A DNA stretch of 18,300 nucleotides, from positions 1 through 18,300 of the forward strand of contig CBIFWO010000018.1 of the NCBI GenBank assembly GCA_966186595.1, given 5' to 3'. Positions 14,289-18,300 of the stretch are shown here, in pieces. Position 1 is the stretch's first letter, and each line of letters opens with the position of its first letter. The stretch is from JALRBM01 sp966186595 (lineage in GTDB: Bacteria; Patescibacteriota; Saccharimonadia; Saccharimonadales; Saccharimonadaceae). The notes beneath the pieces were generated by a model. The model was not told the origin of the DNA. It searched no databases and saw nothing but the letters and a program-made list of their open reading frames with translations. Both the position numbers and the translations under genes were made by a program.

Positions 14289-14825
14289 ATGAATGAGCGT
14301 AGACAATCATTTCCTCCAGTAGTAGAAGTCCCCGAAGGACACGATCAGTTCTTGGCTAACCTTGAACCTGGACAGAAAGAGCGGGACTTTGATGCCGAGG
14401 GCAGGATGGTAGAGGTTAGTGCTGGCGACTTTTGGCGTAAGAAGATGCTTGGCGAACACGCGGCAAAGTTGCTGGCTGAGAAGGGCGAGCTGCTTGGAGT
14501 CGTGACGAGAACAAATCCAAAAACGGGAGAGAAGACACCGCTTAAGGTGGTCAATCTTAGTAACGAAGATCTGGGAACGGATGTTGATCTGAACAATCCC
14601 AATTATCGTGCTCGTAGTGCTCAAATGGGGCTGCCGGAAAATGGTAATGCCTTACAAGAAGTTTTTGAAGCACGGGAAGAAGCCAAAAAGTTAGCTGAGA
14701 CCGTAGCCCAACAATCTGACGTGCATGATCCTGGTGTTCAATATCGTGCTGTGAGGGAACGACGCGCACGTGAGCGTACGCAGATAGATGATGACGACAT
14801 GAGCAAAGTGACCTATATGCGCTAA
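14289..14825 (+). CDS. hypothetical protein, 178 residues, highly charged
   Basis: I do not recognise this protein. It is hydrophilic throughout, with no signal peptide and no membrane segment. The first 60 residues include PEGHDQFLANLEPGQKERDFDAEG and an aromatic AGDFWRKKML. Residues 66-90 have a beta-like LLGVVTRTNPKTGEKTPLKV segment. From about 120 it becomes helical and rich in Glu, Ala, Arg and Lys (EVFEAREEAKKLAETV, YRAVRERRARERTQ), ending with an acidic DDDD run and KVTYMR. It is insulated: a strong promoter in front, terminators on both sides. Coding is supported by the clean promoter-ORF-terminator arrangement and by codon use like its neighbours. It could be a lineage-specific cytoplasmic protein; nothing indicates its function. 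Confidence 0.75.
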   Translation: MNERRQSFPPVVEVPEGHDQFLANLEPGQKERDFDAEGRMVEVSAGDFWRKKMLGEHAAKLLAEKGELLGVVTRTNPKTGEKTPLKVVNLSNEDLGTDVDLNNPNYRARSAQMGLPENGNALQEVFEAREEAKKLAETVAQQSDVHDPGVQYRAVRERRARERTQIDDDDMSKVTYMR

Positions 14826-14843
14826 CATGCACCAAATCAAAAA

Positions 14844-14867
14844 ATCCCGCTTGTGTGCGGGATTTTT
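14844..14867. terminator. bidirectional intrinsic terminator between convergent genes
   Basis: ATCCCGC (14844-14850), loop TTGTGT, GCGGGAT (14857-14863), preceded by an A-run (from 14839) and followed by TTTT. The A-run and T-run make it work on both strands, closing the + strand 178-residue gene and the minus-strand rpmA, whose stop is about 10 bp away. Confidence 0.9.
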
Positions 14868-14876
14868 ATTGAGTTC

Positions 14877-15149
14877 CTATTCTACAACAACAAGAGTACG
14901 TTTTGTTGTCTTGCCAGTAAAGCGACCTTTTTTCACCTTTTTAAAGGCGACCGTGCCATCTTGGGCGGCGTGAATTGTGTAGTCCTTGCTCATGAAGGTA
15001 CCTGGACCTGCAATTTTGGTGCTACCGGTCTGACGTACGAGAACCTCTCCGGTAGAGACTTTTTGGCCGCCAAAACGTTTGACGCCAAGACGCTGTCCGG
15101 CGTTGTTGTGGATGTTCTTGCTAGAACCACCTGCTTTGACGTGTGACAT
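14877..15149 (-). CDS. rpmA: 50S ribosomal protein bL27
   Basis: A 90-residue ribosomal protein whose N-terminus reaches the peptidyl transferase centre. The sequence has the family core RLGVKRFGGQKVSTGEVLVRQTGSTKIAGPG, then KDYTIHAAQDGTVAFKK. The N-terminus is MSHVKAGGSSKN, close to the common MAHKKGGGSTRN, and has no Firmicutes-type cleaved extension. A poorly conserved NIHNNAG replaces the usual GRDS region. Start: ATG at 15149 with AAGGAG (15162-15157) at 7-nt spacing. It has its own promoter inside the 62-bp gap to the upstream methyltransferase gene and ends at the bidirectional terminator. The partner rplU is not adjacent here, unlike the usual rplU-rpmA pairing. Confidence 0.97.
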   Translation of the reverse strand: MSHVKAGGSSKNIHNNAGQRLGVKRFGGQKVSTGEVLVRQTGSTKIAGPGTFMSKDYTIHAAQDGTVAFKKVKKGRFTGKTTKRTLVVVE

Positions 15150-15186
15150 GGATTAACTCCTTATAGTTTCTAAAACAATCTGTATT

Positions 15187-15215
15187 ATTGTACTTCAACA
15201 GATGTAATACGTCAA
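15187..15215 (-). promoter_or_regulatory. rpmA promoter
   Basis: On the minus strand TTGACG (15215-15210), a 17-bp spacer and TACAAT (15192-15187). The -35 overlaps the TGA stop of the methyltransferase gene. The start would be near 15181, leaving a leader of about 30 nt with a good Shine-Dalgarno. Confidence 0.75.
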
Positions 15216-16381
15216 GCTTTTGTAAGCACTAAAAGCTCGCGGGCGACAATCTGGTCTTCACGGTAGTAGAGAAGTTCTTCGATCTGGATATTTTTGAATG
15301 TTGGTTGAACAAATCCTAGTTGCGCAAGTTTTTTGATCAGAGGAAGGTGAGTAAGGTGGCTTTCGCTGTCGCGCCAGGCGGGAACGGCAAGGCATAGTGG
15401 TGTACCGGGTTGCAGTTGGCTTCCAATATTTCTGAGAAATTCTGAGATGATATGATCGCAGTTTTTCTTTACTTGATCGAGTTTTTCAGGAGAAGGTGGG
15501 GCGCTGAATGGTTGTCCGAGATAGGTTTCACACGCGACGGCTGAAATAGGGGGTTGCCACTTTGTAGTCATGGCGTCACCTTGGTGAATGGTGAGATCCA
15601 TATTGAGATGATGCGAGTCGGCAAGCCATTTAAGGTTGGCCTGAGAGAAATCGACCATCTTTTCTGAGAGGTCGGTGCCGTAGATAGAGTAACCTTGCAG
15701 AGCGGCTTCCTGGAGGATAACACCTGTACCACAGAAGGGATCGAGGAGCCTGAGATCTTTTCGATCATTTTTTTGCGAAATAAGATTAATCATTATCTGC
15801 GCTAGTTTTGGGGGTAACATACCAACGAAAGCATCCCGCTTTGGGCGACCCTGGTCACGACGAGCGAGGGCGGTAATATTTTGGGCACCGATGCTTTCGG
15901 CAATAATAATTCGACCATCTTTGGCGCGAACGATGATTAATTCAACTTTGTTGCCAGCAAGCCCTAATTTGTTATGATGTGACGCCGCACTGTTTAGATG
16001 AGATTCGACGTTGGGAATAAGTCGCAAGCTGACGCCGGATTTTTTTAAATTTTGTTTAAGGATTATACCGGCTTTTTGTACATCGCGAGGTGCGACATCA
16101 AATCCGTAGGCGCTAATTCCTACCGTAATTTTTCCTGGAAAATCGGACCATTTCTTTGTGTATGTTTGAATGATTTTACCACTGGCTTGGCGCCAATCCC
16201 CGTGGAGTTCGTGGATGACTTTTCCTGCCTTTTGTGTTCCGCCCAGGTGATCAATCGAAAAAGAATCCGTCTTGATAACGGCCGATTGAGCGGAAAACCA
16301 ACTGACATTTTCGGAGCCATGAAGCCGCTCGAGCTCGGCGATACCGAGTGCTGGCTGACGGCCCAAAATAGCAATATACAT
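15212..16381 (-). CDS. THUMP-domain, Trm11/TrmG10-like RNA methyltransferase
   Basis: A 389-residue predicted SAM-dependent RNA methyltransferase. The N-terminus MYIAILGRQPALGIAELERL and the following region (to about 160) match the ferredoxin-like and THUMP RNA-binding part of Trm11/TrmG10-type enzymes. ARRDQGRPKRDAFVGMLPPKLAQIMINL precedes the catalytic domain, as in that family. SAM-binding motif I is LLDPFCGTG (D214-G220), followed by the acidic YGTDLSEKM. Motif IV, normally DPPY, is here ETYLG (E285-G289), so the catalytic motif is non-canonical. Likely substrate: tRNA guanine, possibly G10, by family only. The start at 16381 is preferred to the in-frame ATG at 16402: a -10 hexamer lies between them, 6 nt before this ATG. 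It is one of two genes here ending in UGA. Confidence 0.85.
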   Translation of the reverse strand: MYIAILGRQPALGIAELERLHGSENVSWFSAQSAVIKTDSFSIDHLGGTQKAGKVIHELHGDWRQASGKIIQTYTKKWSDFPGKITVGISAYGFDVAPRDVQKAGIILKQNLKKSGVSLRLIPNVESHLNSAASHHNKLGLAGNKVELIIVRAKDGRIIIAESIGAQNITALARRDQGRPKRDAFVGMLPPKLAQIMINLISQKNDRKDLRLLDPFCGTGVILQEAALQGYSIYGTDLSEKMVDFSQANLKWLADSHHLNMDLTIHQGDAMTTKWQPPISAVACETYLGQPFSAPPSPEKLDQVKKNCDHIISEFLRNIGSQLQPGTPLCLAVPAWRDSESHLTHLPLIKKLAQLGFVQPTFKNIQIEELLYYREDQIVARELLVLTKA

Positions 16382-16387
16382 GCCTCT

Positions 16388-16438
16388 AGTATACTCGATC
16401 ATTAGGGGCTAGGGGATTTTTTGTAAATCCAGTATACT
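16388..16438. promoter_or_regulatory. divergent leaderless promoters with palindromic AGTATACT octamers
   Basis: The octamer AGTATACT occurs at 16388-16395 and 16431-16438. Read on the minus strand, TATACT (16393-16388) ends 6 nt before the methyltransferase ATG (16381). Read on the plus strand, TATACT (16433-16438) ends 6 nt before the flippase ATG (16445). Because the octamer is its own reverse complement, each could act as a -10 in both directions. A hairpin-like repeat GGATTT/AAATCC (16414-16419, 16425-16430) sits between them. No -35 or Shine-Dalgarno is visible on either side. Confidence 0.6.
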
Positions 16439-16444
16439 AAGATC

Positions 16445-17482
16445 ATGTCTTTTCGAGCTGTCCTTAGTGTTGTGACGCTCATCCTTGTGGGGGTGATTAT
16501 TTATTTTGCGCGGCACGAATTGGCGCATGCGTGGGAGCTTCTGGGCCGGGTGAATATTTGGATTTTGCTCCTTTTAGTTCCGGGTCAGTTGCTGGTGTAT
16601 TACGCGGGTGGCGAGATGATCTTTTCGTACCTAAGGGCGAAAAAATCGATCGAGGCGGTAAAGCCGATGGAGCTCGCCAAAATGTCGCTTGAAATGAATT
16701 TTGTGAATCATGTGCTTCCTAGTGGTGGGGTGAGCGGGATTTCCTATATGACGTGGCGGCTAGGGAAGTTCGGCGTGACACCTGGTCGGGCGACGATGTC
16801 GCAGGTGGTTCGCTTTGCGGCACAGTTTGCGGCATTTATCACATTGATCGCCCTTGCAGTAATCGTGGTGACGATTGACGGCAATATCAACAGGTGGATT
16901 ATTTTTGTAAGTTCAATCCTGGTTTCCTCGATGATCGCGACGATATTTGGCTGCATTTATTTGATTAGTAGTATGAAGCGCATCGCGTGGTTTAGTAATT
17001 GGCTGGCGCGATTTACAAACAGGCTGGTCAGGAAGGTGACATTTGGTCGCAAAAATGACGTCCTGACCAAGGAAAAGGTCGAGCATTTCTTTATGGAGAT
17101 GCACCATGATTATCTGGCACTTCGTGAAGATAAGGGTATTTTGATGAAGCCGTATTTGTGGGGCTTGGTATTTACGCTCGCTGACGTGGCACTCTTTGTA
17201 ATTACGTTCTGGGCGCTCGGCGTGGCGGTGAATCCTGCGCCAATCTTGATTGCCTATGGTGTGGCTGCGCTGGCTGGATTCTTTGTGGTGACACCAGGCG
17301 GTGCAGGCGCGTACGAGGCAATCATGGTGGCGTTTTTGGCAGTTGCGGGGCTCGGTGGAAGCATTGCAATCGCCGGTATTGTCTTAACGCGCGTAATCCT
17401 TCTCCTTGGAACGATTGTCTTTGGGTACGTATTTTATCAATTGGCCCTGGTGAAATATGGAAAACGTTCGACTGACAGTTAG
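16445..17482 (+). CDS. flippase-like integral membrane protein (UPF0104 / LPG synthase TM-type)
   Basis: A 345-residue polytopic membrane protein with about eight predicted helices. It shows the lysylphosphatidylglycerol synthase TM-region/UPF0104 marks: NHVLPSGGVSGISY near residues 90-103 in the first half, and VTPGGAGAYEA near 284 in the second, the repeat of Gly-Pro-rich re-entrant segments typical of this fold. A charged cytoplasmic stretch (about 188-232, RKVTFGRKNDVLTKEKVEHFF) divides the two halves. There is no soluble synthetase domain, so it is not a full MprF. Family members are thought to move lipids or lipid-linked sugars across the membrane; the substrate is unknown. Start: ATG at 16445 behind a -10 element, without a Shine-Dalgarno. 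Its last 26 nt overlap xseA. Confidence 0.88.
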   Translation: MSFRAVLSVVTLILVGVIIYFARHELAHAWELLGRVNIWILLLLVPGQLLVYYAGGEMIFSYLRAKKSIEAVKPMELAKMSLEMNFVNHVLPSGGVSGISYMTWRLGKFGVTPGRATMSQVVRFAAQFAAFITLIALAVIVVTIDGNINRWIIFVSSILVSSMIATIFGCIYLISSMKRIAWFSNWLARFTNRLVRKVTFGRKNDVLTKEKVEHFFMEMHHDYLALREDKGILMKPYLWGLVFTLADVALFVITFWALGVAVNPAPILIAYGVAALAGFFVVTPGGAGAYEAIMVAFLAVAGLGGSIAIAGIVLTRVILLLGTIVFGYVFYQLALVKYGKRSTDS

Positions 17483-18300
17483 CCAATTTATCGACACACT
17501 CAACCAGACGTTAGAGTATGCCTTTCCGATGGTGGAAGTGGAGGGTGAGGTCGCCAGCTTTAAGGTCAATCAAAGCAAGTTTGTCTTTTTTGATCTGAAG
17601 GATGACGAGAGTAGCGTCGGGTGTTTTATGATGGCGTGGCAGCTGCGCGTGCCCGTTGAGGATGGGATGAAGGTGGTTGTTTCTGCAACACCAAAATTAA
17701 CGGCGTGGGGCAAATTTAGTCTGACTGTAAGGGCGATTCGGCCGAGCGGTGAGGGTAGTTTGAAAAAGAGTTTCGAGCTGCTGCGAGCAAAACTGGATAA
17801 AGAAGGACTTTTCGCACCGGAACGAAAGCGTGCATTGCCAGAGCTCCCAAGTCACATCGCGGTCATTAGCAGTACACAGGCGGCGGGATATGCGGATTTT
17901 ATCAAGATTTTAGATGATCGCTGGGGAGGCTTGCATGTCGAAGTCGCACATGTTCAGGTGCAGGGGATGGAGGCGCCAGATCAGATAATCCGCGCGCTTC
18001 GTTATTTTAATTCGCGCGAAGTACTTCCAGAGGTAATAGTGCTGGTACGGGGTGGTGGAAGTGCTGATGATTTGAGTACATTTAACGATGAATTATTAGT
18101 GCGCGAAATTGCCGCCAGTCGCGTGCCGACCCTGGTAGGTGTGGGGCATGAAATTGATGTGAGTCTAGCGGATATGGCAGCAGATGTACGCGCGGCAACC
18201 CCAAGCAATGCGGCGCAAATCCTTGTACCGGATCGTAGTGAGTTGATTCGTCAGACACGACAGAGTGTAGCGCAACTTTTGCCACGGATAGTGCAGGTAG
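17457..18300 (+). CDS. xseA: exodeoxyribonuclease VII large subunit (partial, runs off the window)
   Basis: The first 281 codons of an open reading frame without a stop before the window end. XseA with XseB forms exonuclease VII, which digests single-stranded DNA to short oligonucleotides. The start MENVRLTVSQFIDTLNQTLEYAFPMVEVEGEV is the typical N-terminus leading into an OB-fold (to about 105; FDLKDDESSVGCFMMAWQ). A linker ELLRAKLDKEGLFAPERKR follows, then the catalytic domain: LPSHIAVISSTQAAGYADF, VLVRGGGSADDLSTFNDE, LVGVGHEIDVSLADMAADVRAATPSNAAQ. These match conserved RGGGS, FNDE, GHE and RAxTPS blocks. The ATG at 17457 overlaps the flippase end by 26 nt, so translation is probably coupled. 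The C-terminal coiled coil and any xseB lie beyond the edge. Confidence 0.93.
   Translation, partial: MENVRLTVSQFIDTLNQTLEYAFPMVEVEGEVASFKVNQSKFVFFDLKDDESSVGCFMMAWQLRVPVEDGMKVVVSATPKLTAWGKFSLTVRAIRPSGEGSLKKSFELLRAKLDKEGLFAPERKRALPELPSHIAVISSTQAAGYADFIKILDDRWGGLHVEVAHVQVQGMEAPDQIIRALRYFNSREVLPEVIVLVRGGGSADDLSTFNDELLVREIAASRVPTLVGVGHEIDVSLADMAADVRAATPSNAAQILVPDRSELIRQTRQSVAQLLPRIVQV

Noticed and set aside
14853..15146. 97-codon plus-strand frame over rpmA
   Set aside because: It is the complement of the ribosomal protein gene, which has an unmistakable bL27 sequence, a promoter and a Shine-Dalgarno.
16382..16402. Upstream ATG (16402, minus) as the methyltransferase start
   Set aside because: The seven extra codons contain the -10 hexamer TATACT, and the family-like N-terminus begins at the ATG at 16381.
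1..18300. Mobile elements, CRISPR arrays, tRNA or rRNA genes, defence systems
   Set aside because: No transposase or integrase motifs, no regularly spaced repeats, no cloverleaf or rRNA-like conserved sequence was seen by eye; the genes are core functions in a compact order.

Overview
The window is about 18.3 kb of dense bacterial housekeeping sequence. Short genes, a minimal gene set, a SecA without a zinc finger, a THUMP-type methyltransferase and short intergenic gaps all suggest a Candidate Phyla Radiation bacterium, most likely Candidatus Saccharibacteria (TM7). That placement is inferred from protein character and gene order, not from a search. The genetic code appears standard: a complete release factor 2 is encoded, and UGA ends ftsE and the methyltransferase gene. 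This argues against Gracilibacteria/Absconditabacteria, which read UGA as glycine.

Layout on the + strand: a possible tail of an upstream gene (1-90); an NADPH-dependent FMN reductase (107-649); serS (683-1981) with a trailing P-loop kinase-like gene (1985-2596); hpf (2633-3004); secA (3080-5698); an M16 zinc peptidase (5769-7061); murD (7066-8373) overlapping prfB (8354-9436); ftsE and ftsX (9493-11153, joined by an ATGA overlap); a secreted coiled-coil CHAP peptidoglycan hydrolase (11214-12446); a membrane-anchored S41/CtpA protease (12529-13749); a receiver-only response regulator (13792-14175) closed by an intrinsic terminator; and an unrecognised 178-residue gene (14289-14825) with its own promoter. 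A bidirectional terminator (14844-14867) separates this from a minus-strand pair, rpmA (15149-14877) and a THUMP/Trm11-like methyltransferase (16381-15212). A divergent promoter region (16382-16444) then leads into a flippase-like membrane protein (16445-17482) and xseA, which runs off the right edge.

The order hpf-secA-(M16-murD)-prfB-ftsE-ftsX-(CHAP)-ctp matches the hpf-secA-prfB-ftsE-ftsX-ctpB order of Bacillus, with M16-murD and a CHAP hydrolase inserted. FtsE, FtsX, the CHAP protein and the Ctp protease form a plausible unit for controlled septal peptidoglycan cleavage; MurD supplies precursor synthesis.

The most interesting feature is promoter architecture. Several genes have no Shine-Dalgarno sequence but have a -10 hexamer ending 6-8 nt before the start codon (serS, ftsE, the CHAP gene, the methyltransferase, the flippase, perhaps murD), which predicts leaderless mRNAs. 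Other genes (FMN reductase, hpf, secA, M16, ctp, response regulator, rpmA) have a clear Shine-Dalgarno. The rest of the window is ordinary core genome. I saw no mobile element, CRISPR array, rRNA or tRNA and no obvious new defence system.
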